From positions 85,017-149,016 of the forward strand of contig CAIWTJ010000043.1 in the NCBI GenBank assembly GCA_903915535.1: a stretch of 64,000 bases of DNA. Direction: 5' to 3'. Positions 34,758 through 46,072 of the stretch are shown one piece after another. A program made the translations under genes and the position numbers. Source of the stretch: Enhydrobacter aerosaccus (lineage in GTDB: Bacteria > Pseudomonadota > Alphaproteobacteria > Reyranellales > Reyranellaceae). The notes under the pieces were generated by a model. It saw only the letters and a program-made list of their open reading frames with translations, had not been told where the DNA came from and ran no database searches. Within the stretch, counting starts at the first letter, position 1; each line of letters begins with the position of its first letter.

Positions 34758-34946
34758 ATGAGGCGTGCCCGTTTCGTGCGCCTGCACGTGATCGTGGCGC
34801 TGTGCACGCTTCTGGTGCTGATCGCGATCAATGCACTCTTCACCGCCAAGTATCCGTGGTGGCTGTGGGTCCTGATGGCGTGGATGCCGCTGATCGCGGC
34901 GCATACGGCCTGGTCCATGGGCCTCTTCGACCGCAATAAGAATTAA
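34758..34946 (+). CDS. Two-transmembrane small protein between pccB and pccA
   Basis: A 62-residue protein with two predicted helices (about residues 10-28 and 33-50). The connecting turn reads AKYPWWLWVLMAW, and the protein fits the 2TM domain pattern of short bacterial proteins. ATG 34758 has a GAGGAG five bases upstream. A TTG at 34734, overlapping the pccB stop, is the alternative start. The stop is 14 bases before the pccA ATG, so the three genes form one operon. A role in the carboxylase is unproven. Confidence 0.75.
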   Translation: MRRARFVRLHVIVALCTLLVLIAINALFTAKYPWWLWVLMAWMPLIAAHTAWSMGLFDRNKN

Positions 34947-34960
34947 GAAGGACGATAGGA

Positions 34961-36970
34961 ATGGCTGCGAAAAAGAAGGCGGTCGCCAAGAAGCAGAAGA
35001 CCAGTGTGCCCGGCCCGCTGTTCGACAAAATCCTGATCGCCAATCGCGGCGAGATCGCCTGCCGCGTGATCCGCTCGTGCAAGAAGCTCGGCATCAAGAC
35101 CGTCGCCGTCTATTCCGAGGCCGACGCCGACGCGCAGCACGTGCGCGAGGCGGATGAGGCGGTGTTCATTGGGCCGCCGCCCTCGGCGCAGTCGTACCTG
35201 ATGATCGACAAGATCGTCGAGGCCTGCAGGAAGACCGGCGCGCAGGCGGTGCATCCGGGCTACGGCTTCCTGTCGGAGAAGCAGGAGTTCCAAAAGGCGC
35301 TGGCCAAAGCCAAGATCGCCTTCATCGGCCCCGACGCGCACGCGATCTACGCGATGGGCGACAAGATCGAATCCAAGAAGCTGGCGCAGAAGGCCGGCGT
35401 CAGCACGGTGCCCGGCCACCTCGCCGCGATCCCCAACGCCGACGAAGCGGTGAAGATCGCCAAGAAGGTCGGCTACCCGGTGATGATCAAGGCGTCGGCC
35501 GGCGGTGGCGGCAAGGGCATGCGCATCGCCTACAACGACGCCGAAGCCAAGGAAGGCTTCGTGTCGGCGACCAACGAGGCGAAGTCGTCCTTTGCCGACG
35601 ATCGCGTGTTCATCGAGAAATATGTCGAGGAGCCGCGCCACATCGAGATCCAGCTGATCGCCGATGGCCACGGCAACTGCGTCTATCTCTGGGAGCGCGA
35701 GTGCTCGATCCAGCGCCGCCACCAGAAGGTGATCGAGGAGGCGCCCAGCCCGTTCCTCGACGCCAAGACGCGCAAGGCGATGGGCGAGCAGGCGGTGGCG
35801 CTTGCGAAAGCCGTCAAATACAAGAGCGCCGGCACCGTCGAGTTCATCGTCGACAAGAATCGCAAGTTCTACTTCCTCGAGATGAACACCCGCCTGCAGG
35901 TCGAGCATCCCGTGACGGAACTGATCACCGGGCTCGACCTGGTCGAGCTGATGATCAAGGTGGCGGCGGGCGAGAAGCTGCCATTCCAGCAGAAGGACGT
36001 GAAGCTCGACGGCTGGGCGGTCGAGGCGCGCGTCTATGCCGAGGACCCCTTCCGCAACTTCCTGCCGTCGACCGGCCGTCTCGTGAAGTACCGCGAGCCT
36101 ACGCCCGGTCCCGACGTGCGCGTCGACACCGGCGTCTACGAAGGCGGCGAGATCTCGATGTTCTACGATCCGATGATCGCCAAGCTCTGCACGCACGGCA
36201 AGACGCGCAACGAAGCGATTGACCGCATGCGCCGCGCGCTCGACGAGTTCTACGTGCGCGGCGTGTCGCACAACGTGCCGTTCCTGGCGGCGCTGATGGC
36301 GCACCCGCGCTTCCGGGCCGGCAAGCTCACGACCAACTTCATCGCCGAGGAATTCCAGGGCGGCTTCACGGTAGCGCACCTGCCGCCCAAGGATCCGGCG
36401 GTGCTGGCGGCCGTTGCCGCCGTCATCGAACGCATTCGCGACGAGCGGCTGGGTGTGACGCAGGATCGCCGCGTGGTGATGCTCAACCGCAAGCCGGTCG
36501 AACTCACCGTGACAGGGGACGAGAAACTGTTCGGCGTCGATGTCGCCGGCCGCGAGATCGCGGTCGAGACCGCTTGGCAGCCCGGCGATCCGCTGGTTCA
36601 TGCCACGGTGGATGGGCTGCATCTCGTGCTTCAGGCCGATATCGTGGGTTCCGGCTGGCGCCTCACGCACGAAGGCGGCCAGGCCGAGGCGCTGGTGCTG
36701 ACGCCGCGCCAGGCCGAGCTCTATGCGCTGATGCCGGTGAAGGCTGCGCCCGATACCTCGAAGTTCCTGCTGTCGCCGATGCCGGGCCTGCTGGCTTCCG
36801 TCGCGGTGAGCGAGGGGCAGGAAGTGAAGGCGGGCGAGTCTCTGGCTGTCGTCGAGGCGATGAAGATGGAGAACGTGCTGCGCGCGGTGCGTGACGGCAC
36901 GATCAAGACGCTCCATGCCAAGGCGGGCGACAGCCTGCGGGTCGACCAGAAGATCATCGAGTTCGCGTAA
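34961..36970 (+). CDS. pccA: Propionyl-CoA carboxylase alpha subunit (biotin carboxylase + BCCP)
   Basis: ATP-driven carboxylation of biotin for propionyl-CoA carboxylase. The 669 residues show, after a basic N-terminal tail (MAAKKKAVAKKQKTS), the biotin carboxylase domain (DKILIANRGEIACRVIRSCK), the glycine-rich ATP lid MIKASAGGGGKGMRI (about residues 175-189) and the catalytic region EMNTRLQVEHPVTE (about 307-320). The BT linker domain follows, then the biotinyl domain with K635 in VVEAMKMENV. It is in one operon with pccB and the small 2-TM gene; acylphosphatase follows 3 bases after the stop. Confidence 0.97.
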   Translation: MAAKKKAVAKKQKTSVPGPLFDKILIANRGEIACRVIRSCKKLGIKTVAVYSEADADAQHVREADEAVFIGPPPSAQSYLMIDKIVEACRKTGAQAVHPGYGFLSEKQEFQKALAKAKIAFIGPDAHAIYAMGDKIESKKLAQKAGVSTVPGHLAAIPNADEAVKIAKKVGYPVMIKASAGGGGKGMRIAYNDAEAKEGFVSATNEAKSSFADDRVFIEKYVEEPRHIEIQLIADGHGNCVYLWERECSIQRRHQKVIEEAPSPFLDAKTRKAMGEQAVALAKAVKYKSAGTVEFIVDKNRKFYFLEMNTRLQVEHPVTELITGLDLVELMIKVAAGEKLPFQQKDVKLDGWAVEARVYAEDPFRNFLPSTGRLVKYREPTPGPDVRVDTGVYEGGEISMFYDPMIAKLCTHGKTRNEAIDRMRRALDEFYVRGVSHNVPFLAALMAHPRFRAGKLTTNFIAEEFQGGFTVAHLPPKDPAVLAAVAAVIERIRDERLGVTQDRRVVMLNRKPVELTVTGDEKLFGVDVAGREIAVETAWQPGDPLVHATVDGLHLVLQADIVGSGWRLTHEGGQAEALVLTPRQAELYALMPVKAAPDTSKFLLSPMPGLLASVAVSEGQEVKAGESLAVVEAMKMENVLRAVRDGTIKTLHAKAGDSLRVDQKIIEFA

Positions 36971-36973
36971 GCG

Positions 36974-37255
36974 ATGGCGCTACAGGCGCGTCTCACCATC
37001 ACCGGGCGTGTGCAGGGCGTCGGCTATCGCGACTGGGCGATCGCCACAGGGCTACGCCTCGGTCTGGCGGGTTGGGTGCGCAATCGTCAGGATGGAGCGG
37101 TCGAGGCGCTGATCGTGGGCGACGAGAGCGCCGTCGGCCGGATGATCGAGGCCTGCCGGCGAGGGCCGCCTCTGGCCCGTGTCGACGAGATCGACGTCGA
37201 CCCGGTCGATCTCGATATCCTGCCCGAGGGGTTCACGCGGCTGCCGACGGCTTGA
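36974..37255 (+). CDS. acyP: Acylphosphatase
   Basis: Hydrolyses acyl phosphates. The 93-residue protein is a single ferredoxin-like domain with the signature TGRVQGVGYRDWAIATGLRL (residues 11-30). Arg in GYRDW is the phosphate-binding residue, and GWVRNRQDGAVEALIVGDE supplies the catalytic Asn. The ATG is 3 bases after the pccA stop, suggesting cotranscription. Physiological substrate is unclear in the family. Confidence 0.92.
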   Translation: MALQARLTITGRVQGVGYRDWAIATGLRLGLAGWVRNRQDGAVEALIVGDESAVGRMIEACRRGPPLARVDEIDVDPVDLDILPEGFTRLPTA

Positions 37256-37268
37256 GGAGGACATCAGG

Positions 37269-37664
37269 ATGCGCACGATTCCGATCGGAACGAAGGCGAC
37301 CGCGACGTTGGTCGTGAAGCCCGAGCATCTCGCCAGCCGGTTCAAGGACGCGATGCTGCCGCCGGTGTTTGCGACGCCCATGATGATCCGGGTCATGGAG
37401 AACGCCGCGCTCGATGCCATCAAGCCCTATCTCGAACCGGGTGAAAGCGCGGTCGGCACGTCGGTGGATGTGAAGCACCTCTCGGCCACGCCGGTCGGTC
37501 ACGAGGTGCGCGCGACGGCGGAAGTCGTTCGCGTCGAGGGAAAGCGCATCGATTACATCGTGTCGGCCAGCGACGAGCAGGGCGAGATCGGCAAGGGCAC
37601 GCACCAGCGGATCGTGATCGACCTCGCCTCGTTCAACGAACGCCTGGCGAAGAAAAGCAAGTGA
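37269..37664 (+). CDS. FlK-like hotdog thioesterase
   Basis: A 131-residue hotdog-fold protein resembling fluoroacetyl-CoA thioesterase FlK. The three active-site residues line up: Thr in PPVFATPMM, Glu in IRVMENAALDAI and His in VKHLSATPVGHEV. The FlK residues SHEAATPPG and ERxI correspond well. Substrate is probably a short acyl-CoA, not necessarily fluorinated. ATG 37269 stands behind a GGAGGACATCAG ribosome site. It is 13 bases after acyP, likely part of the acyl-CoA operon. Confidence 0.85.
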   Translation: MRTIPIGTKATATLVVKPEHLASRFKDAMLPPVFATPMMIRVMENAALDAIKPYLEPGESAVGTSVDVKHLSATPVGHEVRATAEVVRVEGKRIDYIVSASDEQGEIGKGTHQRIVIDLASFNERLAKKSK

Positions 37665-37737
37665 GTTTTGCGCGATGATCGGGCCTGACTCCGATAACTG
37701 ACGGCGCCTGACAGGTATTGGCGCGTACAGTGGCGTC

Positions 37738-38400
37738 ATGCCCAGGTTCAAGCTTCATTGCGTCGGCGCGTCGGGGAATTCCTACAAGGTCGCGCTCTAT
37801 CTGAATTGCGCCGGACTCGACTGGGAGCCCGTGGGCGTCGATTTCGCCGGCGGTCAGACACAGGATGCCCGGTGGCGGGCGGACACCAACACGATGGGCG
37901 AGGTGCCGGTGCTGGAACTTGGCGGCAGACGGCTCTCCCAGTCCGGCGCGATCCTGATGTGGCTCGCCGATACCGTCGGCAGGTTCGCGCCGGAAGGAGC
38001 GGAGGAACGTTTCGAAGCGCAGCGTTGGATCCTGTTCGACAATCACCGGTTCACCGGGAGTTTCGCGCCTTACCGGATGCAATACTCGCTGCTGCCGCAG
38101 CCGCCGCATCCCTCGGTCCTGGCTTTCCTGAAGCCGCGCGTCGACGGCGCCTTCTCGATCGTCGAGAGGCATCTTGCGGGACGCGCCTTCATGCTGGGCG
38201 ACAGGCCGACGATCGTGGACTTCTCGATTGCGGGGTATCTCTACTATCCAACAGAGGAAACGGACTTCGATCTCGAAGCGGCATATCCGGCAATCCATGC
38301 CTGGCGTGAACGGGTCGCGGCGCTGCCGGGCTGGAAGCCGCCCTACGAGATGATGCCGGTGGGTGTTTCCCTGAACGCTAAGCGGCGGCCGACGGCCTGA
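37738..38400 (+). CDS. Glutathione S-transferase family protein
   Basis: A 220-residue cytosolic protein. The thioredoxin-like N-terminal domain has [18 protein letters not shown] (residues 5-22), and the glutathione-binding [20 protein letters not shown] (about 58-77) contains the invariant cis-Pro and QS pair. The C-terminal helical domain includes [15 protein letters not shown], the N-capping-box pattern. Ser in GNSYK may be the catalytic residue. The last 23 bases overlap the end of lipB on the other strand. Substrate unknown. Confidence 0.88.
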   Translation: MPRFKLHCVGASGNSYKVALYLNCAGLDWEPVGVDFAGGQTQDARWRADTNTMGEVPVLELGGRRLSQSGAILMWLADTVGRFAPEGAEERFEAQRWILFDNHRFTGSFAPYRMQYSLLPQPPHPSVLAFLKPRVDGAFSIVERHLAGRAFMLGDRPTIVDFSIAGYLYYPTEETDFDLEAAYPAIHAWRERVAALPGWKPPYEMMPVGVSLNAKRRPTA

Positions 38401-39067
38401 CCTCTGCGAAAACTTCGTCGAATGTCTCGGCCAGCGCCACGTCGAGATCGGCCAGGGTCACCGGCAGGCCGAGATCGACCAGCGAGGTGACGCCGTGGCC
38501 CGCGATGCCGCAGGGCACGATGCCGTCGTAGTGGCCAAGGTCGGGCTCGACGTTGATCGAGATGCCGTGGAACGAGACCCAGTGGCGGATGCGCACGCCA
38601 ATGGCTGCGATCTTGTCCTCGCGCGGGCTGCCGTCGAACAGCGGTGGCTTGTCGGGCCGGGCGACCCAGACGCCGACCCGGCCGGCGCGGCGCTCGGCGG
38701 TCACGCCGAAGCGGGCGAGGGAGCGGATGGTCCATTCCTCGAGATCGGACACGAAGCGGCGCACGTCCTGGCGGCGGCGGCGCAGGTCGAGCATCACATA
38801 AGCCACCCGCTGGCCGGGGCCGTGATAGGTGTATTGGCCGCCGCGGCCCGCGACATGGACCGGAAAACGGCCGGGCTGCACAAGATCGTGGTCCTTGGCG
38901 CTGGTGCCCGCCGTGTAGAGCGGCGGATGCTCGAGCAGCCAGATCAGCTCGCCTGCATGCCCGGCCCGGATGTCGGCGACGCGCGCTTCCATCGCCGCGA
39001 GGGCCTCGTCATAAGGCACCGGCGTGTCGGAAATGCGCCATTCGGGTCGATCTTCGGGGCGGACCAT
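38378..39067 (-). CDS. lipB: Lipoyl(octanoyl) transferase
   Basis: Moves the octanoyl group from acyl carrier protein to lipoate-dependent enzymes (pyruvate and 2-oxoglutarate dehydrogenases, glycine cleavage). The 229-residue enzyme has [10 protein letters not shown] (45-54), the glycine-rich [13 protein letters not shown] (74-86), Lys152 in EDKIAAIGV and nucleophile Cys186 in VPCGIAGHG, all as expected. ATG 39067 gives the family length. Its 3' end overlaps the GST gene by 23 bases in the opposite direction. No lipA or other lipoate gene is adjacent. Confidence 0.95.
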   Translation of the reverse strand: MVRPEDRPEWRISDTPVPYDEALAAMEARVADIRAGHAGELIWLLEHPPLYTAGTSAKDHDLVQPGRFPVHVAGRGGQYTYHGPGQRVAYVMLDLRRRRQDVRRFVSDLEEWTIRSLARFGVTAERRAGRVGVWVARPDKPPLFDGSPREDKIAAIGVRIRHWVSFHGISINVEPDLGHYDGIVPCGIAGHGVTSLVDLGLPVTLADLDVALAETFDEVFAEVRPSAAA

Positions 39068-39119
39068 AGGCGCAAAATCGGTATTTCCGGCCCGAGGCGC
39101 AAGTACTGGTCCACGCGCC

Positions 39120-39148
39120 TTGCCACTGCAGGGGCTATTTGGTATCCC
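39120..39148 (+). promoter_or_regulatory. Predicted promoter of the tRNA-Leu gene
   Basis: TTGCCA (39120-39125), a 17-base spacer and TATCCC (39143-39148) place transcription start about 12 bases before the tRNA. The GC-rich discriminator (ccccc) after the -10 is common for stable RNA genes. Confidence 0.5.
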
Positions 39149-39166
39149 CCGCCCCGTCGATCCGGC

Positions 39167-39251
39167 GCGGCCATGGCGGAATTGGTAGACGCGCTAGCTT
39201 GAGGTGCTAGTGCCGCGAGGCGTGGAAGTTCGAGTCTTCTTGGCCGCACCA
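39167..39251 (+). tRNA. tRNA-Leu(GAG)
   Basis: The gene folds into a standard long-variable-arm cloverleaf of 85 bases including the encoded CCA. The acceptor arms are gcggcca and tggccgc, and the D-loop carries ttggtagac. The anticodon arm is ctagc-ttGAGgt-gctag with GAG at 39201-39203, which reads CUC/CUU. The T-arm loop is ttcgagt, and the variable arm is tgccgcgaggcgt. It stands alone, divergent from lipB. Confidence 0.96.
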
Positions 39252-39266
39252 ACGCCGGATCGATCG

Positions 39267-39322
39267 AAAAGGGCAGCTCAAGGTTGCCGCTCGTTGGCAG
39301 AACCCAACGGGCGGCCCTTTTT
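39267..39322 (+). terminator. Rho-independent terminator after tRNA-Leu
   Basis: An outer stem aaaagggc (39267-39274) pairs with gccctttt (39314-39321). Inside it lies CGTTGG (39292-39297) paired to CCAACG (39304-39309). The 3' side ends in five T. It terminates the tRNA, but also lies in the leader of maeB, whose start is 25 bases after the T-run. Confidence 0.75.
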
Positions 39323-39346
39323 GTAATCGGATGCGGGAGAAGTAGC

Positions 39347-41646
<2,300 letters not shown>

Positions 41647-41650
<4 letters not shown>

Positions 41651-43008
41651 GCGGCGCGGCGCACGCCCTCGATGAAGTGACACCGGAGGTCGTCCGGCAC
41701 ATCGAGGAAGCGCTCGCCGCAGGAAATTCGACGGAAGCGCGGACGCTGGTCGAGGCTCTCAGTGCCACGGGCCAGGCCTCCGTCGTCGAGCAGATCTCCG
41801 AGGCGCAACGCGACCAGCTGATCGAGCTGCTGAGGCGCGATCTCGATCCCGAGATGCTGACCGAGCTCGACGAGGATGTCCGCGACGACGTGCTCGAGCA
41901 GCTCGACAGCAAGGACATCGCGGCTGCCGCGCGCGAGCTCGACACCGACGACGCGGTCAACCTGATCGAGGATCTGCCGGAGGAGGAGCAGCGCGAGATT
42001 CTGGCCGAACTCCCGGCCGAGGAGCGCGCCGAGATCGAGACGGCGCTGGCCTACCCAGACGATTCCGCCGGCCGCCTGATGCAGCTGTCGCTGGTCAAGG
42101 TGCCGGACAGCTGGACCGTGGGCGAGGTCATCGACTATTGCCGCGAGGCAACCGACCTGCCCGACGACGTCTACGACATCTTCGTCGTCGACCGCGTGGG
42201 CCGCCTGCGCGGCTCGGTGCCGCTCGGCCGAATGCTGCGCACCAAGCGGCCGGTGCCGATCGTCGATCTGGTCGATCCGGACATTCCCTCGGTGCAGGTC
42301 ATGACCGACCAGGCCGAGGTGGCGCATCTGTTCCGCGACAAGAACCTGGTGTCGTGCCCGGTGGTCGACGACACGCGGCGTCTGCTGGGCGTGATCATGG
42401 TCGACGACGTGGTCGACGTGATCGACGAGGAAGCCGAGGAGGACCTGCTGAAGATGGCGGGCGTCGGCGCCGACGACATGCACGCCAACATGATCCAGAC
42501 GACACGTCGGCGCGCCTGGTGGTTGGCGATCAATCTCGTCACGGCGGTGATTGCGTCTTTGGTGATCGGCCAGTTCGAGGGCGCGATCGAGAAGATCGTG
42601 GCTCTGGCCGTGCTGATGCCGATCGTGGCCTCTATGGGCGGCAATGCGGGCACGCAGACCGTCACGGTGGCCGTGCGAGGTCTGGCCATGGGCGAGCTTA
42701 CCGCCGCGAATGCCCTGCGCTTCATCATCAAGGAAGCCGCGGTCGGCGGTCTGAACGGCTTCATCTTCGCGATCCTGATGGGCGGCGCGGTGTTCGCCTG
42801 GTACGGCGACTGGCGGCTTGGCGCCGTGATCGGCGCCGCCATGATCTGCAATCTCCTGGCCGCAGCCCTCGCGGGCACCTTCATTCCGCTCGGCCTGCAG
42901 AAGATGGGCGTCGACCCCGCCGTGTCGTCGACGGTGTTTCTGACGACGGTGACCGACGTGATCGGTTTCCTGGCGTTCCTCGGACTGGCGACGATCTTCC
43001 TGCTCTAG
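41647..43008 (+). CDS. mgtE: Magnesium transporter MgtE
   Basis: Mg2+ channel with cytosolic sensing domains. The 453 residues include an acidic helical N domain (about 25-130), a pair of CBS domains (about 140-260, with [22 protein letters not shown]) and a membrane domain of five helices (about 288-453). The pore signature [21 protein letters not shown] is present near 325. The ATG overlaps the maeB stop (ATGA). The whole N-terminus is rich in Asp and Glu, as in Mg-sensing homologues. Confidence 0.95.
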
Positions 43009-43073
43009 CGCGGCTTGCGTCGCGCGGCCGGGGCCGCCACTCTCCCGGTCAAACAGTACAAGGGCAGGAAATC

Positions 43074-44246
43074 ATGATCCCCAACGCAATGCCGCCGTTC
43101 GATTTCGGCCTGGGCGAAACCGCCGACGCACTGCGCGACCAGGTCCAGCGCTTCGCCAGCGACAAGGTGGCGCCGATCGCGGCCGAAATCGACAAGACCG
43201 ACCGCTTCCCGCGCGAGCTGTGGCCGCAGATGGGTGACCTCGGTCTGCACGGCATCACGGTCGAGGAGGAGTATGGCGGCTCGGGCCTCGGCTATCTCGA
43301 GCATGTGATCGCAGTCGAGGAGCTTTCGCGCGCGTCGGCCGCTGTGGGCCTGAGCTACGGCGCGCACTCGAACCTCTGCGTCAACCAGATCCGCCGCAAC
43401 GGTAACGACGACCAGAAGAAGCGCTTCCTGCCGAAGCTGCTGTCCGGCGAACACGTCGGCAGCCTCGCCATGAGCGAATCGGGCGCGGGCTCCGACGTCG
43501 TCTCCATGAAGTTGCGGGCAGAGAAAAAGGGCGACAAGTACGTCCTGAACGGCACCAAGATGTGGATCACCAACAGTCCCGACGCGCAGGTGATCGTGGT
43601 CTATGCCAAGACCGATCCTGCCGCGGGCTCGCGTGGCATCACGACGTTCATCGTTCCGACCGACGCCAAGGGCTTCAAGGTCGCGCAGAAGCTCGACAAG
43701 ATGGGCATGCGCGGCTCGTCGACGGGCGAGCTCGTGTTCGAGGATTGCGAGATTCCGGAAGAGAACGTGCTGGGCGCGGTCGGCAAGGGCGTGAATGTGC
43801 TGATGAGCGGCCTCGACTACGAGCGCGCGGTGCTGGCGGCGGGCCCGATCGGCATCATGCAGGCGGCGATGGACCTCGTCGTGCCCTACGTCCACGAGCG
43901 CAAGCAGTTCGGCCAGGCGATCGGCGAGTTCCAGCTGGTGCAGGGCAAGCTCGCCGACATGTACACCACGATGAACGCCTGCAAGGCGTATGTGTACGCC
44001 GTCGCCAAGTCGTGCGACCGCGGCCAGACCACGCGCAAGGATTCCGCCGGTGCCATCCTCTATGCCGCCGAGAAGGCGACGCTTGTCGCCCTCGACGCCA
44101 TCCAGCTGCTGGGCGGCAATGGCTACATCAACGACTATCCGGCGGGCCGCCTGCTGCGCGATGCCAAGCTCTACGAGATCGGCGCCGGCACCAGCGAGAT
44201 CCGCCGCATGCTGATCGGCCGGGAGCTGTTTGCGGAAACCGCCTGA
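43074..44246 (+). CDS. ivd: Isovaleryl-CoA dehydrogenase
   Basis: FAD enzyme oxidising isovaleryl-CoA to 3-methylcrotonyl-CoA in leucine breakdown, passing electrons to ETF (etfBA at 2.8 kb). In the 390-residue protein the catalytic base is E250 in [18 protein letters not shown], the position peculiar to isovaleryl-CoA dehydrogenase. The usual acyl-CoA dehydrogenase position reads [16 protein letters not shown], with Gly-Ala instead of the Glu. [14 protein letters not shown] and [19 protein letters not shown] are the FAD-facing motifs. ATG 43074 stands behind an AGGAA site; upstream frame is a shadow of mgtE. No methylcrotonyl-CoA carboxylase is next to it. Confidence 0.93.
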   Translation: MIPNAMPPFDFGLGETADALRDQVQRFASDKVAPIAAEIDKTDRFPRELWPQMGDLGLHGITVEEEYGGSGLGYLEHVIAVEELSRASAAVGLSYGAHSNLCVNQIRRNGNDDQKKRFLPKLLSGEHVGSLAMSESGAGSDVVSMKLRAEKKGDKYVLNGTKMWITNSPDAQVIVVYAKTDPAAGSRGITTFIVPTDAKGFKVAQKLDKMGMRGSSTGELVFEDCEIPEENVLGAVGKGVNVLMSGLDYERAVLAAGPIGIMQAAMDLVVPYVHERKQFGQAIGEFQLVQGKLADMYTTMNACKAYVYAVAKSCDRGQTTRKDSAGAILYAAEKATLVALDAIQLLGGNGYINDYPAGRLLRDAKLYEIGAGTSEIRRMLIGRELFAETA

Positions 44247-44248
44247 CC

Positions 44249-45412
44249 GTGACAAACGCCCTGGGCTCGGCCATTCGCCATGAATGGACGCTCGATCCGG
44301 ACTTCCTGACCGTCAACCACGGCTCGTACGGGGCGACGCCGCGTGTTGTCCTTGCCGCGCAAGATGACTGGCGGCGCCGCATGGAAGCGCAGCCGACGCG
44401 CTTCTTCTCGCGCGAGCTGCCGGAGGCGTTGCGGGCCGCTGCGACGGTATTGGCGCGCGCCTTGGGCGCGGAGTCCGACGACGTCGTCTTCGTTCCCAAC
44501 GCCACGACGGGATGCAACGCCGTGTTGCGCTCAATTCGACTGGAACCGGGCGACGAACTTCTTCACGCCAGCCACGTCTACAACGCGGTCCGCAACACGA
44601 TGATCCATGTCGCCGAACGATCCGGCGCCAAGGTCGTGTCGGCCGAACTGCCGTTTCCGCGGCCCGACAAAGCGACGATCCTTTCGAACATCGAGAAGGC
44701 GATCACGAAGAAGACGCGGATCCTCGTCATCGATCACATCACCTCGCCCAGCGGGCTGGTGCTGCCGATCGCCGAGATCATCGCGCTGTGCCACGCCTCG
44801 GGGGTGCGCGTGCTTGTCGATGGTGCGCATGGGCCAGGGCAGGTCCCGCTCGATCTCGAGACGCTCGGCGCGGATTGGTACGTCGGCAACTGTCACAAAT
44901 GGTGGTCGGCTCCCAAGGGCTGCGGGTTCCTGTATGCGCGCGGCGATCGCCGGACGGAGCTGCATCCCGTGACGATCTCGCATGGCTACGGCGCCGGGTT
45001 CACCCAGGAGTTCGACTGGACCGGCACCGTTGATCCTACGGCCTATCTCGCGTTGCCCGCGGCGCTCGACTTCTTCGCGCGGCTGGGTGGTCCGGCATTG
45101 ATGGAACGCAACAGGCTATTGGCGGCGGAGGCGGGTGCGCTCCTGGCCTCCAAGCTCGGAACGGAGATCGGTGCGCGACCCGAGATGGCAGGCGCCATGG
45201 CCCTGGTGCGCCTCCCGTTCGAGATGCCGCCGACGCGGGAAGCGGCGGTGCCGGTGCGGGCGGTCCTGCAGGCCGCCGGGACCGACTGTCCGGTCCATGG
45301 GCTGGCGGGCGGTCCGTGGCTGCGCCTGTCGGCCTATGCCTACAACGAGAGGGCCGACTACGAACGGCTGGCAGAACTTCTGCCCGGAGTGATCGACCGC
45401 CTTCGCGGTTGA
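44249..45412 (+). CDS. Class V aminotransferase (isopenicillin N epimerase-like)
   Basis: A 387-residue PLP enzyme of fold type I. The PLP lysine is K in GNCHKWWSAPKGCGFLYA (about residue 214), and the Asp pairing with the pyridine N is in RVLVDGAHGPGQVPLDL (about 192). Residues HGSYGATPRVVLAAQ near 30 and TTGCNAVLR near 90 bind phosphate and substrate. It is nearest to the CefD (isopenicillin N epimerase)/cysteine desulfurase-like class of uncertain function. GTG 44249 follows the ivd stop by 2 bases. There is no beta-lactam gene nearby, so epimerase activity should not be assumed. Confidence 0.85.
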   Translation: MTNALGSAIRHEWTLDPDFLTVNHGSYGATPRVVLAAQDDWRRRMEAQPTRFFSRELPEALRAAATVLARALGAESDDVVFVPNATTGCNAVLRSIRLEPGDELLHASHVYNAVRNTMIHVAERSGAKVVSAELPFPRPDKATILSNIEKAITKKTRILVIDHITSPSGLVLPIAEIIALCHASGVRVLVDGAHGPGQVPLDLETLGADWYVGNCHKWWSAPKGCGFLYARGDRRTELHPVTISHGYGAGFTQEFDWTGTVDPTAYLALPAALDFFARLGGPALMERNRLLAAEAGALLASKLGTEIGARPEMAGAMALVRLPFEMPPTREAAVPVRAVLQAAGTDCPVHGLAGGPWLRLSAYAYNERADYERLAELLPGVIDRLRG

Positions 45413-45424
45413 CGCTGTCGAGCC

Positions 45425-45447
45425 TTCGATACACATTGTGTATCGAA
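45425..45447. promoter_or_regulatory. Perfect palindromic operator upstream of the TetR gene
   Basis: TTCGATACACA (45425-45435) and TGTGTATCGAA (45437-45447) form an exact inverted repeat with a single-base centre. It ends 4 bases before the TetR ATG. A TetR homodimer binding here would cover the ribosome site and probably the promoter, implying autorepression and repression of the coupled acyl-CoA synthetase. Confidence 0.75.
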
Positions 45448-45451
45448 AATC

Positions 45452-46072
45452 ATGCCGCGTTACCTCACCGACAAGGACATCGCCGACTTTCGCGCCGAAC
45501 TGTGCAAGGTCGCGACCGAGCGTTTCGCCAAGCATGGCTATGAAGGCGTCACCATGCGGCAGCTCGCCGAGGCGCTGGGCTGCAGCCCGAAGACGCCGTA
45601 CCGCTATTTCAAGGACAAGGCCGACATCCTGGCCACGGTGCGCGCCGAGGCGTTCACCAAGTTTGCCGATGCGCTCGAAAAGGCTGCCGCCGCGGCGCCG
45701 CCGCTGGAGCGGGGGCGGCGCACGAGCGAGGCCTATGTCGCCTTCGCGCTCAAGAACCCGCACGCCTATCGCATCATGTTCGACATCGACGCGCCGCTCG
45801 ACGAGAGCCACCCCGAGTTGGGAGCGGCCTCGCAGCGCGCGGCGCGCTACATCACGCGCGGCGCCGAGCAGCTTGCCGAGGCGGGGGCGATCGACTCCGA
45901 CCCGGCGCTGTTCGGCTGGTCGATGTGGGCGGCGCTGCATGGCGTCGTCATGCTGCATCAGTCGGGCATGCTGGCCCACGGGCCCGACTACAAGGCGTTG
46001 TCGAGCTTCCTCGGGAAGACGATGATCAAGGGCGCAACCGGCAACAAAGCCGGAAAGGGACGGAAACGATGA
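45452..46072 (+). CDS. TetR/AcrR family transcriptional regulator
   Basis: A 206-residue repressor. The N-terminal helix-turn-helix is RFAKHGYEGVTMRQLAEALG (residues 28-47) followed by the recognition helix CSPKTPYRYFKDKADILA. The C-terminal domain is helical with RRAARYITRGAEQLAEAGAI and a ligand pocket of unknown specificity. The stop overlaps the acyl-CoA synthetase ATG (ATGA), so the pair is one operon. A perfect palindrome upstream is the probable operator. The effector is probably an acyl-CoA, by context. Confidence 0.9.
   Translation: MPRYLTDKDIADFRAELCKVATERFAKHGYEGVTMRQLAEALGCSPKTPYRYFKDKADILATVRAEAFTKFADALEKAAAAAPPLERGRRTSEAYVAFALKNPHAYRIMFDIDAPLDESHPELGAASQRAARYITRGAEQLAEAGAIDSDPALFGWSMWAALHGVVMLHQSGMLAHGPDYKALSSFLGKTMIKGATGNKAGKGRKR

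Noticed and set aside
44249..45412. Penicillin or cephalosporin-type function of the class V aminotransferase
   Set aside because: The CefD-like match is only at family level, and no beta-lactam synthesis gene is in the window.
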